Shown: positions 18,449 to 27,762 of the stretch, piece after piece
Position numbering within the stretch: position 1 is the first letter of the stretch
Layout: every line of letters starts with the position of its first letter
NCBI GenBank assembly: GCA_019116485.1
Contig: DXBO01000141.1
Coordinates: forward strand, 1-36,290
Source: Candidatus Gemmiger excrementavium
GTDB lineage: Bacteria > Bacillota > Clostridia > Oscillospirales > Ruminococcaceae
Direction: 5' to 3'
DNA: 36,290 nucleotides
Translations under genes and position numbers: made by a program
Notes under the pieces: model-generated
Told to the model about the DNA's origin: nothing
Database searches by the model: none
What the model saw: only the letters and a program-made list of their open reading frames with translations

Positions 18449-18952
18449 TTATTTGCTGACTTTGAGCAGGTCGGCACCCGGTTCCACTGTGCCGGAAGCC
18501 ACCAGCTCCACATCCTTGAAGTCGTCGGTGTTGGTCACCACCGTGATGACCACAGCGGGGTGGTTGGCCGCGGCGATCTTGGCCAGGTCCATCTCCAGCA
18601 GCAGCTGGCCTTTCTTGACCTTGTCGCCCTCCTTGACTTTGGGGCTGAAGCCGTCGCCCTTCATCTCTACCGTATCAACGCCAACATGGATCAGCACTTC
18701 CACATTGCCGGTGCCCTGAATGCCCAGCGCATGGCCGCTGTCCGGCGCCTGGGTGATGGTGCCGTCCACGGGGGAATAGACCTTGCCCTCACTGGGATCA
18801 ATGCCGCAGCACTTGCCCAGGATGCCCTGCGCAAACACTTCGTCGGGAATCTGCTCCATCGGTACAACCGTTCCCTTGGCGTCAGCCGCCACCATCATCG
18901 GAAACGCAGGAGCCGCTTCGGGCGCCTTTTTCAGAAAATCAAAAAATCCCAT
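18449..18952 (-). CDS. PTS glucose-type EIIA domain protein
   Basis: GTVVPMEQIPDEVFAQGILGKCCGIDPSEGKVYSPVDGTI...GNVEVLIHVGVDTVEMKGDGF; catalytic-His motif LIHVGVDTV. Confidence 0.93.
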   Translation of the reverse strand: MGFFDFLKKAPEAAPAFPMMVAADAKGTVVPMEQIPDEVFAQGILGKCCGIDPSEGKVYSPVDGTITQAPDSGHALGIQGTGNVEVLIHVGVDTVEMKGDGFSPKVKEGDKVKKGQLLLEMDLAKIAAANHPAVVITVVTNTDDFKDVELVASGTVEPGADLLKVSK

Positions 18953-19050
18953 GATGTACAACTCTCCTTTTCTGGCCCGGTTCCCGGGCGCTAGCTATGA
19001 TACCATTATACAGCGGCCAAACTGAGAAAGCAACGGAAAATTTGCCGCCG

Positions 19051-19617
19051 TTACAGAAGTTCTTTGACCGCGCGGATCGCCTGCCAGGTGATCTCGGCCA
19101 TCTCGGCAGGCGGGGGGTCATATCCCTGCATCTGCCAGGCGGCCACGCTGCCGAAACACCCATCCACCGCAAAAGCCAACAGGTACTGCTGCCGCAGGGT
19201 CCCCCCTTCCGGCGCAAGCTGGCCCATGCAGCGCCGGGCGATCATTTCCTTGGCGCTGCGGGTAAACTCCGACTCCCAGCTTTTTCCGTACAGGGCACGG
19301 CAGACATCCGGGTTTTCGTTCAGATAGGTAAACAGGGCTACCAGGGCCGGGGGCACATCGCTCTGGGAGATGCTGGGCACCAGGGCATCCATCAACTCGC
19401 ACAGATGGTCCAGCTGGGCAGCCTCCATCTGCTCCATCAGGGCATAGATGTCCGCATAGTGGAAGTAGAAAGTGCCGCGGCTGATCCCCGCCAGTTCAGT
19501 CAACTCGCGGACGGTAATCTCCCGCAGGTCCTTTTGCTGCAGCAACGTGATCAACGCCTGATACAGCCGCTGCTTGGTCATGCGCACACTGCGATTGGCA
19601 TCGCCTTTGGCGTTCAT
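19051..19617 (-). CDS. TetR family transcriptional regulator
   Basis: RMTKQRLYQALITLLQQKDLREITVRELTELAGISRGTFYFHYADIYALMEQ HTH. Confidence 0.93.
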   Translation of the reverse strand: MNAKGDANRSVRMTKQRLYQALITLLQQKDLREITVRELTELAGISRGTFYFHYADIYALMEQMEAAQLDHLCELMDALVPSISQSDVPPALVALFTYLNENPDVCRALYGKSWESEFTRSAKEMIARRCMGQLAPEGGTLRQQYLLAFAVDGCFGSVAAWQMQGYDPPPAEMAEITWQAIRAVKELL

Positions 19618-19812
19618 CGCATGCACCACCTTTCAAGCAAACTTCCGGGCAGGATGTTTATACATAAAGCATAGCGGGTTTGGCTGTAAATGTCAAGTTT
19701 TTTCAAGCTGTTGCGCGAAATGTAGGAGTTTTGTTAATATTTTATTGTACTTTTTGCCCTATCCCCTTTGCATGGAAATGTGTTACAATGCATACAAAAG
19801 GAGGGCTTTGCC

Positions 19813-20586
19813 ATGACCATTCCCCGCCGCCGGGCGCTGCAGGCGTTTGCGGGCTACGCCGCCCATTACAACGCCGACGACCCCAAGGTAAAACTTAAAA
19901 TCGACCACACCTACCGGGTGGCGGCGCTGTGCGCCCGTATCGCCCAAAGCCTGGCCCTGCCGGGTGACGATGTGGACCTGGCCTGGTTGTGCGGGCTGCT
20001 CCATGACGTAGGGCGCTTTGAACAGCTGCGGCAGTACGGCACCTTCAACGACGCCCGCTCCATCGACCACGCAGCCATGAGCGCCCGGGTACTGTTTGAA
20101 GAGGGGCGCATCCGGGACTACCTGGACGACGACAGTGCCGATCCCCTGCTGCGCACCGCAGTGTTGTACCACAGCGCCTACCGTTTGCCCACGGACCTGG
20201 ATGCCCGGACGCTGACCTTCTGCAACATTCTGCGGGACGCCGACAAGATAGATATCCTGCGGGTGAACGTGGAGACCCCCATGGAGCAGATTTACAATGT
20301 GAGTACCCGGGAACTGCGGCAAAGCCCGGTGAGCCCGGCGGTGCTGCAGGCTTTTTATGAGCACCACTGTGTACTGCGGGACCTGAAGTGTTACCCGGCG
20401 GACAATGCCGTGGGGCACGCCTCGCTGGTGTTTGAACTGTGTTACCCCGAAAGCCTGCGGGCCGTGGCCGAGCAGGGCTGGCTGTGGAAACTGCTGGATT
20501 TTGCCACAGACAACCCGGACACCGCCGCCGCTTTCGCGGACATCCGCGCCGAAATGCACCGCTGGCTGGACCAGCAGATGGGCTGA
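19813..20586 (+). CDS. HD domain-containing phosphohydrolase
   Basis: KIDHTYRVAALCARIAQSL...LAWLCGLLHDVGRFEQLRQYGTFND...SIDHAAMSARVLFE. Confidence 0.9.
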   Translation: MTIPRRRALQAFAGYAAHYNADDPKVKLKIDHTYRVAALCARIAQSLALPGDDVDLAWLCGLLHDVGRFEQLRQYGTFNDARSIDHAAMSARVLFEEGRIRDYLDDDSADPLLRTAVLYHSAYRLPTDLDARTLTFCNILRDADKIDILRVNVETPMEQIYNVSTRELRQSPVSPAVLQAFYEHHCVLRDLKCYPADNAVGHASLVFELCYPESLRAVAEQGWLWKLLDFATDNPDTAAAFADIRAEMHRWLDQQMG

Positions 20587-20733
20587 TTTTTCCAGATCAG
20601 ACGCATCCCGGAATGATCCGGCACATCCCAAAACACAGCAGGGGGACGGCATATGCCGTCCCCCTGTTGTGTTTTTTTGCTTACCGGTTTTTGGTGTATC
20701 ACACCGGCTTAATTTTACCAGGCTAACAGTTCC

Positions 20734-21153
20734 TTAGTCCCGGGCCGTGCTCACACTGCGCCGTACCTGCAACAACACAAGTACCAGGCTGATTCCCAGC
20801 AGAATGTGCCCGATGCCGGCCACGCCGGACAGCGCCGCACTCATCCCGGAGGTAAGCGGCAGCCCCAGCACCTGGGCAACGCCACGCACCGCAAGCATCA
20901 CGGCAGTCAGGTTCAGCCCCACCTGATACACCACCAGCACCCGGCCCGTTTTGGCGCCGGTAAAGGCAAAGTTCTTTTCCAGCAGGAGCAAAAGCAGAAA
21001 AAACACCATACCCAGCAGGAAGTAATGGGTATGTACCACTCCCAAGGACGTTTTGCCGGTAAACCCATTGAATTTGGTAAACTCCCGGTAAAACACACCG
21101 CCGACCATGGCCAGAACGGCATACAACAAAGACAGGTTTATATAACGTTTCAT
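20734..21153 (-). CDS. DUF2871 family membrane protein
   Basis: MKRYINLSLLYAVLAMVGGVFYREFTKFNGFTGKTSLGVVHTHYFLLGMVFFLLLLLLEK. Confidence 0.8.
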   Translation of the reverse strand: MKRYINLSLLYAVLAMVGGVFYREFTKFNGFTGKTSLGVVHTHYFLLGMVFFLLLLLLEKNFAFTGAKTGRVLVVYQVGLNLTAVMLAVRGVAQVLGLPLTSGMSAALSGVAGIGHILLGISLVLVLLQVRRSVSTARD

Positions 21154-21185
21154 TATGTATCCTCCTTTTTTGCGGGTGTACCGCG

Positions 21186-21623
21186 TTATGCTTCCCGATT
21201 CTCTGTATCCGCGGCCAGTAGCGCTTTGCCGTAGTTGCAGCCAAACAACAGCCCGGCCAACAGAAGCGAAGCCCCCAGCCCGGTATAGAACACCGCGATA
21301 AACCGTTCCGGAGCCAGGCCGCTTATCCGCAAACCGATACCACCGGTCATCATCACCGCCATGATCATAAAGGCCTTTTTGTCAAAGAATTTGAGGAAGA
21401 AATGCCGTTCTTCCTGATAACCATTGATTCTGGCCGTGTGCTTTTTTACCAGCTTACCGAAAACGAATTGCTGAAACAGCACAAAAACCACTGCGGACAA
21501 TACCAGGTTCAACACCGTAACATAAGGGCCATAAGCCACCAGACCGATACGCAGTACATTGAATCCTGCCGCGCCCCATACCAGGCATGCCAGCAGCAGC
21601 AAAGTCTTGCGTTTTACTTTCAT
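21186..21623 (-). CDS. Hypothetical membrane protein
   Basis: About 145 aa, four predicted TMs; cotranscribed layout with the DUF2871 gene. Confidence 0.65.
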   Translation of the reverse strand: MKVKRKTLLLLACLVWGAAGFNVLRIGLVAYGPYVTVLNLVLSAVVFVLFQQFVFGKLVKKHTARINGYQEERHFFLKFFDKKAFMIMAVMMTGGIGLRISGLAPERFIAVFYTGLGASLLLAGLLFGCNYGKALLAADTENREA

Positions 21624-21837
21624 ACACGTTCTCCTTTTGGTGAACACTGTTTATTTTATCTGCAAAAAAGTTCCGCTTCCCTGTACCAATCCTGGTGCAG
21701 GGCTTGGCGGACGTTCCCTGTTGCTCCGGTTATGCGGACTTTTTCACGCCAATATGAACATCGTTCATTATAATCATCCTCTCCCCTTCGTCAAGGGTGG
21801 TCCTGGATTTTATACTGTGCGCAGTCTGCTGCGGGAC

Positions 21838-21885
21838 GCAAAAAACACAGCCGCCTACCGGAACATTTCCGGCAAACGGCTGTGT
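21838..21885 (-). terminator. Intrinsic terminator after NSS transporter
   Basis: Minus strand ACACAGCCG...CCGGAAATGTTCCGG...CGGCTGTGT followed by TTTTTG. Confidence 0.8.
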
Positions 21886-21954
21886 AATTCCTATCATGTT
21901 TTTCACGCGGCGGGCGCGGCGCTATTCATTCGGTTGTGCCGCGCACCATCCCGA

Positions 21955-23331
21955 TCACAGAAGACCCTGGACCAGAATCACTGCAATGAGGATGGGCAGC
22001 ACAAACTGGAAGTAAGGCTTGAACACCCGGGGCATCTTCAGGCCGGAGCCGGTGTTGCACTCTTCCATATATTTGTCGTACCCCCAGCCCCAGCGGCTGA
22101 CGCAGAACAGCAGGTAGATCAGGCTGCCAATAGGCAGCAGCAGGTTGGAGACGAGGAAGTCCTCGATGTCCAGAATCTGGCCGCCGGCGGGCGCGTTGGG
22201 CAGCGGCACCGAGAAGTACCACAGGTTGTAGCCCAGCACACAGGGGATGCTGGCCACCAGAATGAACAGGCCGCAGACCAGGGTAGCCTTTTTGCGGGTC
22301 CAACCGAAGCAGTCGATGCAGCTGGCCATAATGTTTTCAAAAACGGCCAGCACAGTGGTGAAGCTGGCAAAGGTCATGAACAGGAAGAACAGTGCGCCCC
22401 AGACCCGGCCGCCTACCATGTTCACAAAGACGCGGGGCAGCGTCACAAAGATCAGCGAGGGGCCGGCGTCGGGCTGCACGCCGAAAGCGAAACAGGCCGG
22501 GAAGATGATGAGGCCCGCCATCAGCGCCACAAAGGTATCCAGCGCGCAGATACGGACCGCCTCGCCGGGCAGGGTGTGGTCCTTGGTCATGTAACTGCCG
22601 AAAATCTCCATGGCCGCAATACCGAGACTCAGCGTGAAGAACGCCTGGTTCATGGCCGCTGTGATCACGTTGCCCAGGCCCACTGCGGACGCCCGCTGAA
22701 TGTCGGGCAGCAGATAGAAAGCCAGGCCCTCTTTACCGCCCTCCAGCATAACGCTGTTGACGGCCAGCACCACGATCAGTACCAGCAGGGCCAGCATCAT
22801 CCATTTGGAGACGCGCTCCAGGCCTTTCTGCAGCCCGAAAGAGCAGACCAGGAAACCGCCCACCGTGATGATGGCCATGAAGGTGGTCAGCTCCACCGGG
22901 TTGGCCAGCATGGCACTGAACACCCCGTCCACGGCGCTGTTTTCCATGCCGTCAAAGGCACCGGTGGCAAACTTGTAGAAGTAATCCAGCATCCAGCCGG
23001 CCACCGTGGTGTAGTACATCATCAGCAGGCAGCAGCCGATGATACAGAACCAGCCGTGGATATGCCATTTGCTGCCCTTGGGTTCCAGGGCCTCATAGGC
23101 CTTCACGGCGCTCTGGCGGCTGGCGCGGCCCACCGCCAGTTCCATCGTCAGCACAGGCACCCCCATGATGACCAGGAACAACAGATAGAACAACACAAAG
23201 ATGCCGCCGCCGTTGGCACCAGCCATCCAGGGGAATTTCCAGACATTGCCGATGCCGATGGCACAGCCGGCGCTGACCAGAATAAATCCGAGGCGGGAGG
23301 CAAAACGCTCCCGCTGTTTTTGGGAATCCAT
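21955..23331 (-). CDS. Sodium-dependent transporter, NSS/SNF family
   Basis: RERFASRLGFILVSAGCAIGIGNVWKFPWMAGANGGGIFVLFYLLFLVIMGVPVLTMELAVGR. Confidence 0.95.
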   Translation of the reverse strand: MDSQKQRERFASRLGFILVSAGCAIGIGNVWKFPWMAGANGGGIFVLFYLLFLVIMGVPVLTMELAVGRASRQSAVKAYEALEPKGSKWHIHGWFCIIGCCLLMMYYTTVAGWMLDYFYKFATGAFDGMENSAVDGVFSAMLANPVELTTFMAIITVGGFLVCSFGLQKGLERVSKWMMLALLVLIVVLAVNSVMLEGGKEGLAFYLLPDIQRASAVGLGNVITAAMNQAFFTLSLGIAAMEIFGSYMTKDHTLPGEAVRICALDTFVALMAGLIIFPACFAFGVQPDAGPSLIFVTLPRVFVNMVGGRVWGALFFLFMTFASFTTVLAVFENIMASCIDCFGWTRKKATLVCGLFILVASIPCVLGYNLWYFSVPLPNAPAGGQILDIEDFLVSNLLLPIGSLIYLLFCVSRWGWGYDKYMEECNTGSGLKMPRVFKPYFQFVLPILIAVILVQGLL

Positions 23332-23364
23332 ATACTTCCTTCCTTTCTCACACAAGTACGAAAC

Positions 23365-23393
23365 ATTATAGCGCATTTTGACTGCCATTGCAA
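23365..23393 (-). promoter_or_regulatory. Promoter for NSS transporter
   Basis: Minus strand TTGCAA (23388-23393)-N17-TATAAT (23365-23370). Confidence 0.75.
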
Positions 23394-23416
23394 GCGCCGC
23401 AGGCCCGTGCTATAAT
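23388..23416 (+). promoter_or_regulatory. Promoter for threonine-aldolase-like gene
   Basis: TTGCAA (23388-23393)-N17-TATAAT (23411-23416); same -35 hexamer as the divergent promoter. Confidence 0.75.
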
Positions 23417-23449
23417 AAAAGGCATGCAAGAAAAAAGGAGATGCATTCC

Positions 23450-24502
23450 ATGCTTCGTTTTGAATGTGATTACGGGGAAGGCGCGGCCCAGCCCGTGCTG
23501 GACCTGCTGGCCAAGACCAACCTGGAGCAGACCCCCGGCTATGGCGAGGACGGCTACTGTGCCGCTGCGGCGGACAAGATCCGTACCCTGTGTGACGCCC
23601 CCGATGCCGCCGTACATTTTATGGTAGGCGCCACCCAGGCCAACCTGACCATCATTGATGCGGCGCTGAAGCCCTGGCAGGGCGTGCTGTGCGCCGAGAC
23701 CGGGCACATTCACGTCCACGAAACAGGCTCCGTGGAAGCCACCGGCCATAAGTGCCTGGCTCTGCCCGCCACCGCCGGCAAGATCACCGCCGGGCAAATT
23801 CGCGCCGCCGTGGAGGACCACCGGGCCAACCCCAGCCACGAACACGAGGTCCAGCCAGGCATGGTCTACCTGTCCAACCCCACCGAGGTAGGCACCCTGT
23901 ACAGCAAAGAGGAACTGACCGATATCTCGGCTGTCTGCTATGAGCTGGGGCTGTACCTGTTTGTGGACGGCGCCCGCATGGCCTACGGCCTGACCAGCCC
24001 TGCCAACGACCTGAACCTGCAGGACTACGCCGCCCTGTGCGACGTGTTTTATCTGGGCGGCACCAAGTGCGGGGCCCTGTTCGGCGAGGCGGTGGTCATC
24101 ACCAATGATGAACTGAAAACCGATTTCCGTTATGCCATCAAGCAGCACGGCGGCATGCTGGCCAAAGGCCGCCTGTTGGGGCTGCAGTTCCTGGCCCTGC
24201 TGGACGGCGAGGACGGCACCGGCTGCAGCCCGTACTTCACGATGGCTGCCCGGGCCAACCGCCAGGCGCTGGACATCCGCGCCGCTTTTGAGGCAAAGGG
24301 CGCGGCGCTGCTGCACGACTCCCCCACCAACCAGCAGTTCTTTGTGCTGCCCGATGCCTGGCACAGCGCCCTGGCTGAAAACTATGCCATGAGCGGCATG
24401 GGCAAGCCCGATGCGGACCACACCGCTGTGCGCATCTGCACCAGCTGGGCCACCCGCCCCGAAGCCGTGGCCCGGCTGATTGCCGACGTGCAAAACCTGT
24501 AA
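23450..24502 (+). CDS. Low-specificity L-threonine aldolase / beta-eliminating lyase family (PLP)
   Basis: FMVGATQANLTIIDAALKPWQGVLCAETGHIHVHETG...LYLFVDGARMAYGL...CDVFYLGGTKCGALFGEAVVI (PLP lysine region). Confidence 0.92.
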   Translation: MLRFECDYGEGAAQPVLDLLAKTNLEQTPGYGEDGYCAAAADKIRTLCDAPDAAVHFMVGATQANLTIIDAALKPWQGVLCAETGHIHVHETGSVEATGHKCLALPATAGKITAGQIRAAVEDHRANPSHEHEVQPGMVYLSNPTEVGTLYSKEELTDISAVCYELGLYLFVDGARMAYGLTSPANDLNLQDYAALCDVFYLGGTKCGALFGEAVVITNDELKTDFRYAIKQHGGMLAKGRLLGLQFLALLDGEDGTGCSPYFTMAARANRQALDIRAAFEAKGAALLHDSPTNQQFFVLPDAWHSALAENYAMSGMGKPDADHTAVRICTSWATRPEAVARLIADVQNL

Positions 24503-24521
24503 CAGCCGTTTCCATAGCAAT

Positions 24522-24553
24522 ACCCCCGGCAGGATACCTGCCGGGGGTGTTTT
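24522..24553 (+). terminator. Intrinsic terminator
   Basis: ACCCCCGGCAGG-ATA-CCTGCCGGGGGT followed by GTTTT. Confidence 0.8.
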
Positions 24554-24743
24554 GCATCTATTCAAATGGCGCGGGGCCTTATGGGTTGTCTGCGCCGGAC
24601 CGGAAACGGCTGCTTCCTCGCATGGCCCGACAGCAGTAGTTTTGGGTCTTGGGATTGGTTACCTTGACTGTGTCTCCAGTATACGACCCCTTTGTGTACG
24701 GAACATCACACCATTTTGAATCTTTTGTGAACGCGGGGCGCCG

Positions 24744-25442
24744 TCACTTCTGGACGCGCTTGTCGCAGCCCACCGCCAGCCGGGTGCCGAAGGTCTGCAG
24801 AATCTGCACCAGCACCACCAGCAAGGCCGTGGCGAAAATTTCCAACACCACGTTGAAGCGGTAGTAGCCGTAGTTGATGGCGATCTTGCCCAGGCCGCCG
24901 CCGCCGATGATACCCGCCATGGCGCCGTAGCCCATGATGGTGGTAGCCGCGATGGTCACGTTGGAAATCAGGCCGGGCAGGCTTTCGGGGATCATGACTT
25001 TGGTGATAATCTGCAGCGGGGTGGCGCCCATGCTTTGGGCAGCTTCGATCACACCGGCATCCACTTCCCGGATGCTGGTCTCCACCAGGCGGGAGACAAA
25101 GGGGAAAGAGGCAATGACCAACGGCACGATGGACGCCGGGGTGCCGATGGAGGTGCCCACAATGAGCCGGGACAGCGGAATGACGATAATCATAAGGATC
25201 AGGAAGGGCACGCTGCGCAGCAGGTTGATGAGGGCGTTGAGCAGCCGCATGACCCAGCGGGGCAGCGGGCGGACCCCGCCCGGCTCACCGGTGACCAGGC
25301 AGACGCCCAACGGCAGACCCAGCACCAGGGCCAACAGCGTGGCTACTACCGTGGACCAGATCGTCTCCCAGGTTTCAAAGGGGATGGTGGGCAGCACCTG
25401 CAAAAAGGTCTGCCACTCCTTGCTTGCCAGAAATTCCGCCAT
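24744..25442 (-). CDS. metI: Methionine ABC transporter permease
   Basis: FETWETIWSTVVATLLALVLGLPLGVCLVTGEPGG...LLRSVPFLILMIIVIPLSRLIVGTSIGTPASIVPL. Confidence 0.93.
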   Translation of the reverse strand: MAEFLASKEWQTFLQVLPTIPFETWETIWSTVVATLLALVLGLPLGVCLVTGEPGGVRPLPRWVMRLLNALINLLRSVPFLILMIIVIPLSRLIVGTSIGTPASIVPLVIASFPFVSRLVETSIREVDAGVIEAAQSMGATPLQIITKVMIPESLPGLISNVTIAATTIMGYGAMAGIIGGGGLGKIAINYGYYRFNVVLEIFATALLVVLVQILQTFGTRLAVGCDKRVQK

Positions 25443-26440
25443 CAGCCGTTCACCTCCTCATAGGTAATGCCGGGATAATTCTTGATATAGTCGATAGCCT
25501 TGGCCGCGTTCTCATCCTCAGGCAGAGCCAGCAGCATACTGCCCAGGGTCTGGCCGTTGACGATACGGGTATCCGCCGCCAGGATGGACACCAGCGCCCC
25601 GCACTGAATGGCCAGACTGGCCACCAGGGGTTTGTCGGTGGTCTGGGTACCGTTGAAGGCCACCCGCACCAGTTTGTGGCCGGGCATGGCTTCGGCTTTG
25701 GGGGCCCCTGCCGGGTAGACCAGACGCCGGGCCGCCGCCGAGGTGGGATGGCTGAAAATAGCCTGGACCTCCCCTTCCTCCACCACGGTGCCCTCGTCCA
25801 GAATGGCCACCCGGTTGCAGATTTCCTCCACCACGCTCATCTGGTGGGTAATGACCACCACCGTGATGCCCAGTTCCCGGTTGATCTTCTGGATCAGCTG
25901 CAGGATGGCATGGGTGGTATTGGGGTCCAGGGCACTGGTGGCTTCGTCACACAGCAGGACCTTGGGGTCGGTAGCCAGGGCGCGGGCGATGGCAATGCGC
26001 TGTTTCTGCCCGCCGGAAAGCTGGGCCGGGTAGGCGTCGGCCTTGTCGGGCAGCCCCACCAGTTCCAACAGTTCCCGGGCCCGGGCTTCGGCCTTTTCTT
26101 TAGGGACTTTGGCCAGTTCCATCGGGAACATGATGTTGCGCAGGCAAGTGCGCTGCATCAGCAGGTTAAATTGCTGGAAAATCATGGTGATCTCCCGCCG
26201 GGCAGCCCGCAGGTCGGCGGCGCCCAGCTGTTCCATAGCGCGGCCATTGACCAGGACCGAGCCCTCGTCGGGGCGTTCCAGCATATTGATACAGCGCACC
26301 AGCGTGGATTTGCCTGCGCCGGACATGCCGATGATGCCGTAGATATCCCCGTCCCGGATGGTCAGGCTGATATCGTTCAGCGCCACCACTGTGCCGCCCT
26401 GGGTGGCGAAGCGCTTGGTCAGATGTTGCAGTTCGATCAT
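25442..26440 (-). CDS. metN: Methionine ABC transporter ATP-binding protein
   Basis: GIIGMSGAGKSTLVRCINMLERPDEG Walker A, LSGGQKQRIAIARAL signature, C-terminal NIL domain. Confidence 0.95.
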   Translation of the reverse strand: MIELQHLTKRFATQGGTVVALNDISLTIRDGDIYGIIGMSGAGKSTLVRCINMLERPDEGSVLVNGRAMEQLGAADLRAARREITMIFQQFNLLMQRTCLRNIMFPMELAKVPKEKAEARARELLELVGLPDKADAYPAQLSGGQKQRIAIARALATDPKVLLCDEATSALDPNTTHAILQLIQKINRELGITVVVITHQMSVVEEICNRVAILDEGTVVEEGEVQAIFSHPTSAAARRLVYPAGAPKAEAMPGHKLVRVAFNGTQTTDKPLVASLAIQCGALVSILAADTRIVNGQTLGSMLLALPEDENAAKAIDYIKNYPGITYEEVNG

Positions 26441-26459
26441 GGGTGTTCCCCCTCATTGT

Positions 26460-26489
26460 AATAGGGAACGGGCTTGCCCGTTCCCTATT
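26460..26489 (-). terminator. Intra-operon hairpin between metQ and metN (no U tract)
   Basis: AATAGGGAACGGGC-TT-GCCCGTTCCCTATT, 14-nt perfect arms. Confidence 0.6.
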
Positions 26490-26537
26490 GATTGTACCCT
26501 ACAAAGCGCGCCCTTGCAAGGTGTTATGACGTTTTTC

Positions 26538-27419
26538 TCAGAACAGGGGCAGCACGGCACCGTTGTAGGTGGTCTCGATGAAGCTCTTGACCTCGTCGCT
26601 CTTCAGCGCGGCGAGCAGGGCCTGCATAGCAGCGCTGTCCTCGTTGCCTTCCGCGACTACCAGAACGTTGCCGTAGGTCTGGGCGGCTTCGGAGGCGGCA
26701 TCCTCGGTGGCCAGGGCGTCATCCTTTACCGAGAAACCGGCCTCCAGGGCGTAGTTGCCGTTCATGACCGCGTAGTCCACATCAGCCAGGGTACGGGGCA
26801 GCTGGGCAGCTTCCAGTTCCTCTACCTGGACATTGTGGGGGTTCTCCACAATGTCATTGATGGTGGCGGTCAGGCCGGCATCCTCCCGGATGGTGATGAT
26901 TCCCTCGGCAGCCAGCAGCTGCAGGGCCCGGGCCTCGTTGGTGGTGTCGTTGGGCACCGCGATGACCGCGCCGTCGGTGATTTCCTCCAGGTCCTGGCTC
27001 TTGCCGGGGTAGATGCCCAGGGGTTCGTAGTGGATGGCGCCCACGCTGACCAGGCGGGTGCCGTTCTCCTCATTGAAGGAGTCCAGGTAGGGCTGGTGCT
27101 GGAAGTAGTTGGCGTCCACCTCGCCGCTCTCGGTGACCATATTGGGCTGCACGTAGTCGCTGAATTCGATGATCTCCAGGGTAATGCCCTGTTCGGCCAG
27201 GATGTCCTTGGCCACTTTCAAAATCTCGGCGTGAGGCGTGGGGGAAGCGGCCACCTTGATGGTAGTGCCGGACAGGTCACTGCCGGTCTCGGCGGTAGAG
27301 GCCGCGGCCTCGCCGGAATCGGCGGGGGCAGTACTTTCGGATACGGAGGCGGAAGCGCCGCAGGCGGCCAGGCTGACGGCCAGCGCACCGGCCAGAAGGG
27401 CAGAAAGCAGTTTTTTCAT
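26538..27419 (-). CDS. metQ: Methionine ABC transporter substrate-binding lipoprotein
   Basis: Lipobox LAVSLAACG; TIKVAASPTPHAEILKVAKDILAEQGITLEIIEFSDYVQPN...DANYFQHQPYLDSFN. Confidence 0.95.
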   Translation of the reverse strand: MKKLLSALLAGALAVSLAACGASASVSESTAPADSGEAAASTAETGSDLSGTTIKVAASPTPHAEILKVAKDILAEQGITLEIIEFSDYVQPNMVTESGEVDANYFQHQPYLDSFNEENGTRLVSVGAIHYEPLGIYPGKSQDLEEITDGAVIAVPNDTTNEARALQLLAAEGIITIREDAGLTATINDIVENPHNVQVEELEAAQLPRTLADVDYAVMNGNYALEAGFSVKDDALATEDAASEAAQTYGNVLVVAEGNEDSAAMQALLAALKSDEVKSFIETTYNGAVLPLF

Positions 27420-27570
27420 GAGATTTTCTCCTTTGTGTATTGTTTAACAGGTTCCGGTTGGTTTTGTGCGGTACGTCCCTCAACGTCACATTCGCACACC
27501 GGGCTGTTTGTAGATGGGACCACGTTCCATGTACACATTCCTCCTCATCGGTTGGAAGCCAAAAACAAAA

Positions 27571-27602
27571 GCGGGGCGCCGAAATTGCTTCGGCGCCCCG
27601 CT
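27571..27602 (-). terminator. Attenuator terminator in the metQ leader
   Basis: Minus strand AGCGGGGCGCCGAA-GCAAT-TTCGGCGCCCCGCT followed by TTTGTTTTT, between promoter and metQ. Confidence 0.85.
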
Positions 27603-27612
27603 GTGTCTGCCT

Positions 27613-27714
27613 TTATGCGCCCAATTCCGCGCATGGGAAAGCAGGTACAGGCTGCCGAAGCAAACTGCACATGCACATCATCATGCCGAAACGGCTGCTG
27701 CGGATCATAGCCAT
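27613..27714 (-). CDS. Putative Met/Cys-rich leader peptide
   Basis: 33 aa MAMIRSSRFGMMMCMCSLLRQPVPAFPCAELGA with AGGAAAGGGG SD-like sequence upstream; stop lies 10 nt before the terminator. Confidence 0.65.
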   Translation of the reverse strand: MAMIRSSRFGMMMCMCSLLRQPVPAFPCAELGA

Positions 27715-27762
27715 ACCCCTTTCCTGCAAAATTGGGAAGCCCTGGCGGCTTCTGTTGGTTAG

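Noticed and set aside
21559-23415. 618-aa plus-strand ORF
   Set aside because: Antisense to the NSS transporter; His/Gln-rich shadow frame.
27420-27756. SAM riboswitch or T-box upstream of metQ
   Set aside because: No SAM-I core motifs or T-box AGGGUGGNACCGCG sequence seen; the leader peptide plus terminator fits better.
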